DNA of 64,000 nucleotides, taken from Bradyrhizobium sp. 186 (GTDB taxonomy: Bacteria > Pseudomonadota > Alphaproteobacteria > Rhizobiales > Xanthobacteraceae). Below, piece after piece: positions 18,620 to 27,358 of the stretch. Position 1 is the stretch's first letter; each line of letters starts with the position of its first letter. The stretch lies in the NCBI RefSeq assembly GCF_023101685.1, contig NZ_CP082164.1, positions 2,294,001-2,358,000 of the forward strand. Reading direction: 5' to 3'. The position numbers were made by a program, and so were the translations under genes. The notes below the pieces were generated by a model that did no database searches, was not told where the DNA came from, and saw nothing but the letters and a program-made list of their open reading frames with translations.

Positions 18620-19465
18620 ATGGGCCTGCAAGAAACAAGAATCGAATCGCTTCCCTTCGTCACTGCCGAGCTCAACTATCTCGCAGCGGTTTCAGGCAAG
18701 CCGCGCACCTACGCTTTCGATCCGCCGCCGGGTGAGCCGAAGAGCACATCGCTGCCGGAGCCGCATCAGGTCCCGATCTTCGATGCGCGCCTGATCGCGA
18801 ACAATTTCTCGCTCGATCGCGAGGGTTTTGCACTGGTGCGCCATCCGAACCAGGTCAAGGACTTTTACAACGACGATGAGGTGAGGGCGGTTTACTATCC
18901 CGCCGTGGAGGCCTTCCTGCGCGCGACGCTGAAGGCCGATCGCGTCCTCATCTTCGACCATACCGTGCGCCGGCGCGTCGAGGGCGCCGCCGACATACGC
19001 GATAGCGGCCCTCGCCAGCCTGCGACGCGCGTCCATGTCGACCAGACCGCCAGCTCCGGTGCCAACCGCGTGCGCGAGCATCTGCCTGACGAAGCCGAAG
19101 AGCTGCTCAAGGGCCGCGTGCAGGTCATCAACCTCTGGCGGCCGATCCGCGGCCCTTTGCGCGATTCACCGCTCGCAATGGCCGACGGCACGACGGTCGC
19201 GCCTGACGATCTCGTCGCCTCCGACCTGATCTATCCCAATCGTCGCGGCGAGACCTATTCGGTGAAATACAATCCGAACCACCGCTGGTTCTATTTCCCC
19301 GAGATGACGCCGGAGGAAGCGCTGCTGCTCAAGTGCTACGATTCCGCAACCGACGGCCGGACCCGCTTCGGCCCGCACACCGCTTTCATCGATCCGACCA
19401 CGCCGACCGACGCGCCGCCGCGCGAAAGCATCGAAGTGCGCACGCTGGTCTTTCACAAACAGTAA
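18620..19465 (+). CDS. CmcJ/NvfI-family oxidoreductase
   Basis: The 281-residue protein resembles the CmcJ/NvfI (AsaB-like) family, non-haem iron oxygenase-fold enzymes known from fungal secondary metabolism and cephamycin synthesis. Visible signatures are VHVDQTASSGANRV (an HxD pair), VQVINLWRPIRGPLRDSPLA, RWFYFPEMTPEEALLLKCYDS and FGPHTAFIDP. GGGAGA lies just before the ATG at 18620. The 220-bp gap from the sulfonate operon suggests separate transcription, but the neighbourhood hints at a role in modifying an organosulfur or related substrate (inference). Confidence 0.75.
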   Translation: MGLQETRIESLPFVTAELNYLAAVSGKPRTYAFDPPPGEPKSTSLPEPHQVPIFDARLIANNFSLDREGFALVRHPNQVKDFYNDDEVRAVYYPAVEAFLRATLKADRVLIFDHTVRRRVEGAADIRDSGPRQPATRVHVDQTASSGANRVREHLPDEAEELLKGRVQVINLWRPIRGPLRDSPLAMADGTTVAPDDLVASDLIYPNRRGETYSVKYNPNHRWFYFPEMTPEEALLLKCYDSATDGRTRFGPHTAFIDPTTPTDAPPRESIEVRTLVFHKQ

Positions 19466-19565
19466 CAATGTGTGATGGCACTGCTGGGCGTCGCCCGGCG
19501 GTGCCAGGGAACTTTGGGGAACAATGACGTTTGTAACGCCGGGCAGGGCCAACCCGGAGGGTGCA

Positions 19566-19877
19566 GTGCGAGCGCTGACGAATCTATTGCTCTATTTTGG
19601 TGCTTTTTCGCTTTCCGCTTTTTCTGTTGCACATGCCGAAAGCGGGCTTGCCTCATACTACGGCTACGGAAAAGTCGGAAAAGGCGAGTTAACCTGTGCA
19701 CACCGGACGCGCCCTTTCGGCAGCGTGCTCAGGGTGTCTTATAGCGGACGCTCGATCCAATGCCGCGTCAATGATCGCGGCCCCTTTATCCGCGGCCGCA
19801 TCGTCGATCTCTCCGTCCCCGCCGCCCGCGCGCTCGGCATGATGAGCGCCGGCGTGGTCCGCGTCTCGGTGGAATAG
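19566..19877 (+). CDS. RlpA-like double-psi beta-barrel exported protein
   Basis: The protein has a signal peptide (LLLYFGAFSLSAFSVAHA) followed by an RlpA-type domain: SGLASYYGYGKVGKGELTCAHRT, FGSVLRVSYSGRSIQCRVNDRGPFI and GRIVDLSVPAARALGM. RlpA proteins bind or cleave glycan strands of peptidoglycan at the septum. This one has only the barrel and lacks a SPOR domain. I chose GTG at 19566 because GGAGG lies 5 nt upstream and the signal peptide starts there (103 residues). An ATG at 19524 would add 14 residues and remains possible. Confidence 0.82.
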   Translation: MRALTNLLLYFGAFSLSAFSVAHAESGLASYYGYGKVGKGELTCAHRTRPFGSVLRVSYSGRSIQCRVNDRGPFIRGRIVDLSVPAARALGMMSAGVVRVSVE

Positions 19878-19926
19878 GTCCGCAAGCGCGCTATAGTGCC
19901 GCCCAAAGCAAGGCTGAGGGCGCGCT

Positions 19927-21096
19927 ATGGCAGGGATCAGGGTCGGACTCGTGGGCTGCGGCTTCGTGTCGGAGCTGCACATGTATGCGTTCCGGCGCGT
20001 CTATGGCGTAGATGTCGAAGTCGCGGCGGTGGCCGCGCGCGGCGACCACGTCATCGAATTCGCCCAACGTCATAACATCCCGCGGTGCTATCGCAGCTTT
20101 GCCGAGCTGATCGCCGACCGCGAGCTCGCGGTCATCGATATCTGCACGCCGCCCAACCTTCATGCCGAGATGATTATTGCCGCCATGCAGGCCGGCAAGC
20201 ACGTCATCTGCGAAAAGCCGTTCGCCGGCTATTTCGGCCGTGAGGGCGACAAGCAGCCCATCGGCAAGCACGTGCCGAAGTCGGTCATGTATGAGCGCGT
20301 GCTGGAGGAGATGGACGCGACCCGCGCCGCGATCGAGCATACCGGAAAGCTCTTCATGTATGCCGAGGACTGGATCTACGCGCCCGCGGTGACCAAGACC
20401 GCGGAGATCATCAAGGCGACAAGAGACAAGATCCTGTTCATGAAGGGCGAGGAGAGCCATTCCGGTTCGCATGCGGCGCACGCCGCGCAATGGGCGATGA
20501 CCGGCGGTGGCTCGCTGATCCGAATGGGCTGCCATCCGCTCTCCGCCGTGCTCTATCTCAAGCAGGTCGAGGCCAGGGCGCGCGGCGAGACCATCCGTGT
20601 CGCCAGCGTGACCGGCGATGTCGGCAATGTCACCGCGAGCCTCAAGCCCGAGGAGCGCACCTACCTCAAGGCCAAGCCGGTCGACGTCGAGGACTGGGGC
20701 ACGCTCACCGCCACCTTCTCCGACGGCACCAAGGCCACCGTGTTCTCTGGCGACATGATCATGGGCGGCGTGCGCAATCTGATCGAGACCTACACCTCCG
20801 GCGGCTCGCTGTTCGCCAACATCACCCCGAACACGCATCTGATGAGCTACCAGACCAGCGAGGAGAAGCTTGCCTCTGTCTACATCACCGAAAAGGTCGA
20901 CCGTAAAACGGGCTGGCAATATGTCTGCCTCGAGGAGGAATGGACGCGCGGCTATTTGCAGGAGATCCAGGACTTCATGGAATGCGCCGCGACAGGACGG
21001 CAGCCGCTGTCGGACCTCGCGCTGGCGTACGAGACGATCAAGGTGAATTATGCGGGGTATTGGGCGGCGGAGGAGGGGCGGCGGGTGGTGTTGTAG
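19927..21096 (+). CDS. Gfo/Idh/MocA-family NAD(P)-dependent oxidoreductase
   Basis: The 389-residue protein has an N-terminal Rossmann fold (IRVGLVGCGFVSELHMYAF), AVIDICTPPNLHAEMI and the family hallmark HVICEKPF. Members oxidise or reduce sugars, inositols or related polyols. A run of about 45 residues after EKPF (YFGREGDKQP..., TRAAIEHTGKLFMYAEDWIYAP) is longer than in minimal members. It appears monocistronic and ends just before an intergenic repeat. The substrate is not predictable. Confidence 0.87.
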   Translation: MAGIRVGLVGCGFVSELHMYAFRRVYGVDVEVAAVAARGDHVIEFAQRHNIPRCYRSFAELIADRELAVIDICTPPNLHAEMIIAAMQAGKHVICEKPFAGYFGREGDKQPIGKHVPKSVMYERVLEEMDATRAAIEHTGKLFMYAEDWIYAPAVTKTAEIIKATRDKILFMKGEESHSGSHAAHAAQWAMTGGGSLIRMGCHPLSAVLYLKQVEARARGETIRVASVTGDVGNVTASLKPEERTYLKAKPVDVEDWGTLTATFSDGTKATVFSGDMIMGGVRNLIETYTSGGSLFANITPNTHLMSYQTSEEKLASVYITEKVDRKTGWQYVCLEEEWTRGYLQEIQDFMECAATGRQPLSDLALAYETIKVNYAGYWAAEEGRRVVL

Positions 21097-21120
21097 GCCA
21101 CCGGCAGCGCCGCAACGTCA

Positions 21121-21260
21121 CCTCGCCCCGCTTGCGGGAGAGGTCGGATTGCATCGAAGATGCAATCCGGGTGAGGGGGACTCTCCGCGAGTCCAACTGT
21201 CACCGCCCCCGCGGGGAGTCCCCCTCACCCCAACCCTCTCCCCCGCAAGCGGGGCGAGGG
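21121..21260. repeat. Intergenic repeat element, copy 1
   Basis: Outer arms CCTCGCCCCGCTTGCGGG (21121-21138) and 21242-21259 are perfect inverted repeats. Inside lies a second perfect 15-bp inverted repeat (21169-21183 with 21216-21230) and a small GGATTGCATC hairpin. The layout and the end sequence match the element at 29179-29355, so this is a dispersed family rather than a single terminator. It fills most of the gap between two converging genes. Confidence 0.8.
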
Positions 21261-21285
21261 AGCGCAGTCTCGCCGTGCGCGGCGC

Positions 21286-22596
21286 CTACGTCCCGTAAGT
21301 CGATCCCTTCGGCAGCGGGAACACCGGCTCCTGCGTCCTGATGTTCGTCGGCCACACCACCGAGATGTGTTCGCCGGCATTCTGCATCACCACCGGGGTC
21401 GAGCGCTCGTTCTGGCCGGAGAGCGGCGTGCCCGGCGGGAAGAATTTCACGCCATAGCCCTGAATGGTGCCGCCGGCAGGGATGTCGACGTCGAGCGCAG
21501 CTTTCCGAATGGCCTCCGGCTCGAAGCTTCCGTATTTCTCCTTGGCGACCGGCAGCACGTTGTTGAGCAGTACCCAGGTCTGGTTGAACCCCATCGAGCA
21601 GTGCGGCGGCACGTCAGTCGCACCGGTCTTGGCCTGGTAGCGCGCGACCATGGTCTTGGTCAGATCGCCGATACCCGGCGCAAGCTTCGCCGGATCGAGC
21701 AGCTGCGCGGGCACGGGATCGATGTTGCAGAAATTGTCGATGTCGGGTCCGAAGGTCGCACGCAGCTTGTCGAGCTGGCTGTAACCGGCGCCAGCGCCGA
21801 ACAGCATCTTGAAGCGCAGGCCGCTCTCGCGTGCCTGGCGGAGGAACAGGGTGATGTCCGGGTTGTAGCCCGCATGCGAGATCACGTCTGCCTTGGCGCG
21901 TTTGATCTTGGTCACGAGCACCGAAAGGTCGGGCGCAGAGGCCGAATAGCCCTCGCGCAGTACGATCTGGATACCGGCCTGCTTGGCATAGGCCTCGTCG
22001 GCGGCGGCGACGCCGACGCCATAGGGACCGTCCTCGTGGATCAGCGCGACCTTGACGTCCTTCGGGTCCATGCCGAGCTTTCCTTGCGCGTGCTCCGAGA
22101 TGAAGCTCGCGAAGGCCTGGCCGTACTGGTCCGAGTGAATCTGTGCGCGAAACACGTATTGCAGGTTCTTGTCCTTGAACACAGCGGTCGAAACGGCCGT
22201 CGTGATCCAGAGGATCTTCTTCTGTTGCTCGACCTTGGCCGCGAGCGGCACCGCATGCGAGCTCGCATAGACGCCGTTGAGGATGTCGATCTTCTCTTGG
22301 CTGATCAGGCGTTCGGCCTCGTTGATCGCAACGTCGGGCTTGCTCTGGGAATCCGCTGCGACCGGAGCAACCTTGTACTTGCCGCCGACGCCGCCTTTCT
22401 CGTTGACGAGATCGATCGCGATTTGCGCGCCGATTGACGAGGCCACCGAGCCGCCGGCGGCAAACGGGCCGGTCAGATCGTAGATCAGGCCGATGCGCAA
22501 TGTTTCGGCTTGCGCCTGTGCCCGCGTCCAATCGAGGCTGAGTGCGGCGGCGGCAGCCGCCGAGGTCTTCAGCAGCGTCCTGCGTGAAGTGGTCAT
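21286..22596 (-). CDS. Liv-type ABC transporter solute-binding protein
   Basis: The 436-residue protein begins with a twin-arginine-like signal (MTTSRRTLLKTSAAAAAALSL) and has the periplasmic type-I binding fold of LivK-like proteins: IGLIYDLTGPFAAGGS, DLVNEKGGVGGKYKVAPVAAD and ERLISQEKIDILNGVYASSHA. Such proteins bind branched-chain amino acids, amides or small aromatics. No permease or ATPase is adjacent, so it either serves a transporter elsewhere or is an orphan. GGGAGGA before the ATG at 22594-22596 fixes the start; the frame is open 37 codons upstream. Confidence 0.87.
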   Translation of the reverse strand: MTTSRRTLLKTSAAAAAALSLDWTRAQAQAETLRIGLIYDLTGPFAAGGSVASSIGAQIAIDLVNEKGGVGGKYKVAPVAADSQSKPDVAINEAERLISQEKIDILNGVYASSHAVPLAAKVEQQKKILWITTAVSTAVFKDKNLQYVFRAQIHSDQYGQAFASFISEHAQGKLGMDPKDVKVALIHEDGPYGVGVAAADEAYAKQAGIQIVLREGYSASAPDLSVLVTKIKRAKADVISHAGYNPDITLFLRQARESGLRFKMLFGAGAGYSQLDKLRATFGPDIDNFCNIDPVPAQLLDPAKLAPGIGDLTKTMVARYQAKTGATDVPPHCSMGFNQTWVLLNNVLPVAKEKYGSFEPEAIRKAALDVDIPAGGTIQGYGVKFFPPGTPLSGQNERSTPVVMQNAGEHISVVWPTNIRTQEPVFPLPKGSTYGT

Positions 22597-22731
22597 CCTA
22601 TCCTCCCTCTGAACCGTCTTTGAGACTGGCCTTATTTTTCGCGAAGTATTCAGAGCGGGCCGTGGAAAGTCAACATCGCCCAAGGTCGATACCAGCGGCT
22701 GCAGCATGCAACGCAGCTGCGAAAGACAAAG

Positions 22732-22764
22732 AAAAAGCCCACCGCTCCAGGCGGAGCGATGGGC
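22732..22764 (-). terminator. Rho-independent terminator
   Basis: On the minus strand GCCCATCGCTCC pairs with GGAGCGGTGGGC (one T-G wobble, 4-nt loop) and is followed by TTTTTCTTTG. It would end transcription of the oxidoreductase gene and the gene remnant upstream of it. Confidence 0.85.
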
Positions 22765-22783
22765 CGATGTTGGCGCGAGGTGA

Positions 22784-22920
22784 TTACTGCGACAGCTTCA
22801 CGAAGGCCGGAAACTTCATCGGGCGAGAAGCGCACATGCTCGACGACCTTGAGGCCGGCCTTGGGCATGTCGTCGGCTCGCTTAGCGTGCTTGCCGTGCT
22901 GAATCGAGCGGACTGAGCCG
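22784..22920 (-). pseudogene. Frameshifted 3' remnant of an unidentified gene
   Basis: Immediately before the terminator, the minus strand reads VRSIQHGKHAKRADDMPKAG and on to VVEHVRFS in one frame. It then continues in the next frame as RPMKFPAFVKLSQ and a TAA stop at 22784. Third positions are almost all G or C in each part and switch frame together with the reading, which is a strong sign of decayed coding sequence with a 1-nt indel near 22822. The upstream end overlaps the last codons of the oxidoreductase gene. The source family is not recognised. Confidence 0.45.
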
Positions 22921-23982
22921 GGCGGGATCGAATGGCGAGAGGTCCAGGTCGCGCGTCGTGCCCTCGGCGATCAGTTGCGCCAACGCTTCGCCCGTCGCTG
23001 GCGCATTAAGGATACCCCAGACACTATGACCGGTCGCAATATAAAGGCCTTCATCGTGGGGCGCTCGGCCGATCAGCGGCAGGCCGTCCCGTGTCACCGG
23101 GCGGAAGCAGGCCTGCCGCGCGATGATTGTCTCGGGGCGGAACAGCGGCGATAGCCGCTCGGACATTCTTTGCAGGGCCGCGATCCCATTCGGCTCGGGC
23201 GCCACGGCTGCAGGATCGGTCGGGAGCGCCGCGCTGTCGGTACGAGCTGTGACATACGTGCTGCCGTCCGCGCGAGGGAAAACCTCGATCGGTACTGTCT
23301 CGCCGTGGAACTCCAGCTCCAGGAATAATGCATCGGCCGACACGTCCGTGCCGGTATCGTAGACGATGCTCGGGCTGCGCTGAGCATAGACGGCGGGCAG
23401 GCTCATCCATTGCGCGGCAAGCAGCGACCATGGTCCCATTGCGATCACCACGGCGTCCGCTTCGATCACGCTGTCTTTGACCTCAACGCCCTTCGCGGTC
23501 GTGCCATCCGCACCGCGCACGATGCCGGTGACACGGCCAGGGCAAAGCGTGGCGCCTTGCGCGAGTGCCGCGTTCATCATAGCCGATGTGAATTTTCTGG
23601 GATGAACGATCGCAGCCGTTTCCGTTGTGCCGATGCGCTCTCCGATGACGACGCCGTCGCTCAGCCAGCCGAGCTTGGATGGCGTATCCCGGCGTGGATC
23701 GCCATCCGAAACAACGAAACCGCTGTAGGCGGTCATCGGGCGATAGTCCCAATCGCCTGCGATCTCCTGCGGCAGTTGCGCGTGAAGAGCAAAACTACGC
23801 CGCGCCAGCGCATCGAGCGGCGTGCCAGCACACCAGTTGCGCGCGAGGAAGCCGCCGGCCTTGCCGGATGCGGCGGCCGCTACCTCGGTCCGTTCCACGA
23901 CGATGACGTCGAGACCACGGCGACGAAGGAAATAAGCGGTGCAGGCTCCGATCACGCCGCCGCCGCAGATCACAACGCGCAT
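22882..23982 (-). CDS. FAD-dependent oxidoreductase, D-amino-acid-oxidase/GlyOx type
   Basis: The 366-residue protein starts with an FAD-binding Rossmann motif (VVICGGGVIGACTAYFLRRRG) followed by VVERTEVAAAASGKAGGFLA. It ends with RPVTRDGLPLIGRAPHDEGLYIATGHSVWGI, the usual C-terminal FAD contact. DAO-type enzymes oxidise amines or amino acids. The ATG at 23980-23982 is preferred over GTG six bases upstream because GGGAG is then 5 nt away. The stop falls inside a decayed gene frame, so the last residues (SARQAR) may have been acquired by recombination. Confidence 0.85.
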   Translation of the reverse strand: MRVVICGGGVIGACTAYFLRRRGLDVIVVERTEVAAAASGKAGGFLARNWCAGTPLDALARRSFALHAQLPQEIAGDWDYRPMTAYSGFVVSDGDPRRDTPSKLGWLSDGVVIGERIGTTETAAIVHPRKFTSAMMNAALAQGATLCPGRVTGIVRGADGTTAKGVEVKDSVIEADAVVIAMGPWSLLAAQWMSLPAVYAQRSPSIVYDTGTDVSADALFLELEFHGETVPIEVFPRADGSTYVTARTDSAALPTDPAAVAPEPNGIAALQRMSERLSPLFRPETIIARQACFRPVTRDGLPLIGRAPHDEGLYIATGHSVWGILNAPATGEALAQLIAEGTTRDLDLSPFDPARLSPLDSARQAR

Positions 23983-24025
23983 GGTCACTCCCTTGCTTCA
24001 GCCATTCGGCCGCGCGACCGAGCTC

Positions 24026-25210
24026 TTAGACGACGAAATCCCCGGCATGGAGATCCGCGGCATGGATCCCGTCCAGCGTGATCGTATCATTGGCCGTCAG
24101 GTGGATCGCGGCATTGCCGGAGCTGTCGTCGCTGATCAGGCTCTTCAGCGCAGCCCAACTTGCAAAGCCGTAATCGTGGACATTGATCACGTCGTGCTCG
24201 CGCGCGGTGCTGCCCACGGCCTTGTTGCCTTGATCGAAATCGTTGATCACGTCCTGGCCCGATCCGGTGTTGAAGACGAACAGGTCGTTGTTCGGCCCGC
24301 CCCAGAGCTGATCGTTGCCGCCCCTGCCGTTCAGGATATCTCTGCCGCCCGTAATCGAGCCGGGCGCGGACGGAGCATAGGTGTTCGCGTCTCCGTAAAG
24401 CCAATCGTCGCGGTCGCTTCCGTGGAGGATATCGTTTCCGCCATGAGCGTTACCTGACATGTTCGAGGCATCCCCGACGAGCACAATGGAGGTGGAGTCC
24501 GGGTTGCCATCAACGGCCGCGATCAGGATGTCGTTCCCGCCACGAGCATTGTCACTCATGTAGCCGGCGTCCCCGACCAGGGACGCGCCCCCCGAGTGAG
24601 CGCCGGCACCGACGGTGTAGATCAGAATGTCGTTGCCGCCACGCGCATCGCCGCTCATGGACACGAGGGCGTCGCCGGATATCGAAGCCCCGCCGTAAAT
24701 GCCAGCCTGGGTTACGTTGATGACATCATTGCCGCCGTGAGCATGATCGCTCATGGAATAGCCCGCGTCACCGCTGAAAGCGCCGGACGATCTACTCCCC
24801 ATCTCCGCGGTAATGACGTCATGGCCTCCTTTGGCGTCGCCCGTCATGGTGGTTTCGGCGTCTCCAGAAAGACTGAGGCTCGAATAGATCGATATCGAGG
24901 CATCGATGTGAAGCACGTCATTGCCGCCATAGGCGTGGTCGGACATGGTCTGCGCATCCCCGTCGATGACCGCATAATCCCCGAAGCCCGTGACGGTCGC
25001 GGTGAGAAGGTCATTCCCTCCGTGCGAATGGCCTTGCATGTTCGAGTCGTCGCCGACAAAAGTCAGAACCCCGTTTACCGCGTCAACCGTAGCGATCATC
25101 GTATCGTTTCCGCCGCGGCCGTCGATCGGCAGACCCGGATCTCCGAACTCGGTCACGAATTGCTGGTCCCCAACGCTGACGATGATGGTGTCGTTCGGCA
25201 TATGGCGCAT
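24026..25210 (-). CDS. RTX-like acidic repeat protein, likely type I secreted
   Basis: The 394-residue protein has no classical signal peptide. Seven imperfect repeats span about residues 45-270, each built as GDA-x-M-S-G/D-x-A-x-GGND-V/I-L, spaced about 33-36 residues apart. They are followed by RTX-like units (GSDRDDWLYGDAN, GRGGNDQLWGGPNNDLFVF) and a C-terminal DxFVF/DFDQG region typical of type I secretion targets. The GGND pieces are calcium-site-like. No ABC exporter or membrane fusion gene is nearby. GGGAG before the ATG at 25210 supports the start. It is 43 bp upstream of the oxidoreductase gene and could be cotranscribed with it. Confidence 0.78.
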   Translation of the reverse strand: MRHMPNDTIIVSVGDQQFVTEFGDPGLPIDGRGGNDTMIATVDAVNGVLTFVGDDSNMQGHSHGGNDLLTATVTGFGDYAVIDGDAQTMSDHAYGGNDVLHIDASISIYSSLSLSGDAETTMTGDAKGGHDVITAEMGSRSSGAFSGDAGYSMSDHAHGGNDVINVTQAGIYGGASISGDALVSMSGDARGGNDILIYTVGAGAHSGGASLVGDAGYMSDNARGGNDILIAAVDGNPDSTSIVLVGDASNMSGNAHGGNDILHGSDRDDWLYGDANTYAPSAPGSITGGRDILNGRGGNDQLWGGPNNDLFVFNTGSGQDVINDFDQGNKAVGSTAREHDVINVHDYGFASWAALKSLISDDSSGNAAIHLTANDTITLDGIHAADLHAGDFVV

Positions 25211-25401
25211 CGCGCAACTCCCAGTTCATGTCGGACGCGGGTCGAAGAGGGCATCATGCCTTTGCGCCGCGCTGCGGCCCCGCCGCGCGACTTATCTTCG
25301 TTGGATTAATGGCGGAGATTTGCCCGAGCGTAACTTGATTGCGATCAAGGAACTCCGCCCGCGATGTTCGTGGCGGTTATTTGTGCAAATGGCGCGAGCA
25401 G

Positions 25402-25437
25402 AAAAAAATCGGGCGCCGGCGGTTCACGCCGGCGCCC
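25402..25437 (-). terminator. Rho-independent terminator
   Basis: A perfect 11-bp stem (GGGCGCCGGCG, 25411-25421, with 25427-25437) is followed on the minus strand by GATTTTTTTC. It ends the SMP-30-like gene. Confidence 0.9.
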
Positions 25438-25460
25438 TTGCTTGTGATCGCGTTATGGGC

Positions 25461-26684
25461 TCAGCCCGGGCCGGCGCCCTGTGTTGCCGTATACACGGCG
25501 TAAAGCGACTGGCTCGCGGCCATGAACAGGCGGTTGCGCTTGGGGCCGCCGAAGCAGATGTTGCCGCAGACTTCCGGCAGGCGGATGCGGCCGAGCAGCT
25601 TGCCGTCGGGCGACCACACGGTCACGCCGTTGTAGCCGACGGCGCGGCCGGCATTGCTGGAGGCCCAGACGTTGCCGTTGACGTCGCAGCGCACGCCGTC
25701 GGGCCCGCACTTCACGCCGTCGATCGTGCAATCGCTGAACCGCTTGTGGTTGGTGAGCTTGTTGTCGCTGCCGACGTCGAACACGAAGATCTCGCCCTTG
25801 CCGCCCGGCCCGGTGTCGCCGGGGCCCTTGCCGGTCGACACGACGTAGAGTTTCTTGAAGTCGGGCGAGAAGCAAAGGCCGTTGGGATCGGGCACCTGCT
25901 CCTCGGTGACGACGAGATCGACGCGGCCCGAAGGGTCAATACGGTAGCAGTTGGTCGGCAGCTCGCGCTTGCCCGGCGCGAAGCCGGCCGGCTGTCCGAT
26001 CCGCGGATTGAGCTTGCCGCCGGCGTTGCTCGGTCCACCCGCAGCGTCTGGCTCGCCTTCATAGAGCTGGCCGCCATAGGGCGGATCGGTGAACCAGTAG
26101 CTACCGTCGGGATGCGCGACGACGTCGTTCGGCGAATTCAGCCGTTTGCCCTGATAGGAATCCGCGAGCACGGTCGCGGTGCCGTCATGCTCATAGCGCG
26201 TCACCCGCCGGGTCAGGTGCTCGCAGGAGAGCTGGCGGCCCTGGAAGTCGAACGAGTTGCCGTTGGAGTTGTTGGACGGCGAGCGAAACACGCTGACGCG
26301 GCCGTCGTCCTCGCTCCACCGCATCTGCCGGTTGTTGGGAATGTCGCTCCACAACAGGTAGCGGCCCTGTGCGCTCCATGCCGGGCCTTCGGCCCACAGC
26401 AGGCCGGTATGAAGCCGCTTGATCGCGGTGTTGGGCTGCGCGAGATCGTTGAAGGACGGATCGACCGCGATGATGTCGGGGTCCCAGAAGTAGGTCGTCG
26501 GCGCGCCATTAGGGCCGAAATCGCGCGGCGGCGTGGTGATCGTCGTCGGCGGCGCGGCCGGGCCGGCCTGGGCCAGCGCCTGGCCCGCTCCCGCCATGGT
26601 GGCCCCGGCGCAGAGGGCAAGTCCCTGGACAAGTGTTCGTCGTGAAAGCGCAGCATCCTGGTCACGCTGCTTTTGGCGTGTCAT
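25461..26684 (-). CDS. Exported SMP-30/gluconolactonase-like protein
   Basis: The 407-residue protein carries a twin-arginine signal (ALSRRTLVQGLALCAGAT) and a six-bladed propeller of the SMP-30/gluconolactonase/LRE family. Motifs include LLWAEGPAWSAQGRYLLWSDIPN, RLNSPNDVVAHPDGSYWFTD, DPNGLCFSPDFKKLYV and GPDGVRCDVNGNVWAS. The Glu, Asn and Asp of these segments form the metal site of known lactonases. It would act in the periplasm on sugar or other lactones (inference). GGGAGG lies just before the ATG at 26682-26684, and a strong terminator follows. The gene appears to stand alone. Confidence 0.87.
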   Translation of the reverse strand: MTRQKQRDQDAALSRRTLVQGLALCAGATMAGAGQALAQAGPAAPPTTITTPPRDFGPNGAPTTYFWDPDIIAVDPSFNDLAQPNTAIKRLHTGLLWAEGPAWSAQGRYLLWSDIPNNRQMRWSEDDGRVSVFRSPSNNSNGNSFDFQGRQLSCEHLTRRVTRYEHDGTATVLADSYQGKRLNSPNDVVAHPDGSYWFTDPPYGGQLYEGEPDAAGGPSNAGGKLNPRIGQPAGFAPGKRELPTNCYRIDPSGRVDLVVTEEQVPDPNGLCFSPDFKKLYVVSTGKGPGDTGPGGKGEIFVFDVGSDNKLTNHKRFSDCTIDGVKCGPDGVRCDVNGNVWASSNAGRAVGYNGVTVWSPDGKLLGRIRLPEVCGNICFGGPKRNRLFMAASQSLYAVYTATQGAGPG

Positions 26685-26862
26685 TGCGTCCTCCCGGTCA
26701 TGTTCACTGGCCGGTTGATCCGGCCGAGCAACTGCGAAGGTTAGCCCGGTCCGCGTCCGGTTGCGAGGGGCGGGTTCGCATCCTCTGCGCGCTTCGGAGT
26801 TCGCAAACGCCGGGACATCGACGCATGCCGCGGCCACGGAAGTCGCGACGCGACAATTAGTT

Positions 26863-26894
26863 CCAGCTCTGCGGGGTTAACCGGAGCTGGTTTT
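26863..26894 (+). other. Hairpin followed by TTTT upstream of a small membrane gene
   Basis: CCAGCTC (26863-26869) pairs with GAGCTGG (26884-26890) and is followed by TTTT. No plus-strand gene lies upstream, so it is either a 5'-UTR structure of the next gene or a chance hairpin. Confidence 0.3.
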
Positions 26895-26924
26895 GGAGCA
26901 TGTCAAGCCTTGACCTCGCGCGCG

Positions 26925-27212
26925 ATGCTGGCAGAAGGTCTCTCGGGGCAGACGCCGGAGTTTGTTGTGCTAGCCTTTGTCGTACTGTTCTTGTTGATCG
27001 GGACCGCGTTCGCTGCCGGTTATTTCACCCGCGATTTCGTTTCCCGCAAACGGCGGGCGGAAGCTCGCCGCTGGCGTGAGTACACGGAGCCGGATTGGCT
27101 CCCCGCCGGCACACCTGCCAACACCAACGAGATCGCATCCCCGGCCACCGGCGAGCTCGGCCAGATGCTGAATCGTTGGGAAAGCAGGGCCCGCGCCCGC
27201 CGCGCCAGCTAG
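26925..27212 (+). CDS. Small single-span membrane protein, 95 residues
   Basis: After MLAEGLSGQTPE the product has one long hydrophobic segment (FVVLAFVVLFLLIGTAFAAGYF), a basic patch (SRKRRAEARRWR) and a polar cytoplasmic tail ending NRWESRARARRAS. The positive charges after the helix suggest an N-out, C-in orientation. The ATG at 26925 lacks a good ribosome-binding site; an in-frame TTG 15 bases upstream (26910) is an alternative. No family is recognised. Confidence 0.6.
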   Translation: MLAEGLSGQTPEFVVLAFVVLFLLIGTAFAAGYFTRDFVSRKRRAEARRWREYTEPDWLPAGTPANTNEIASPATGELGQMLNRWESRARARRAS

Positions 27213-27358
27213 CGTCCCGCAATCACGTCAGTTGCACTGACCATCTTTTGGCGTTGCAGTTGCTCCCATTTCTCGTCTAGAAACGGCCCATTGAGCCACC
27301 CGGCAACCAACCGTCAACGGTTTTGGCTGAGGATTCCAAGGCTCCAAAGGGTCTGGCA

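Noticed and set aside
22650..22868. 72-codon minus-strand frame ending inside a terminator
   Set aside because: Only its first part looks coding, and its end runs through the terminator at 22732-22764. I treat the region as a frameshifted remnant instead.
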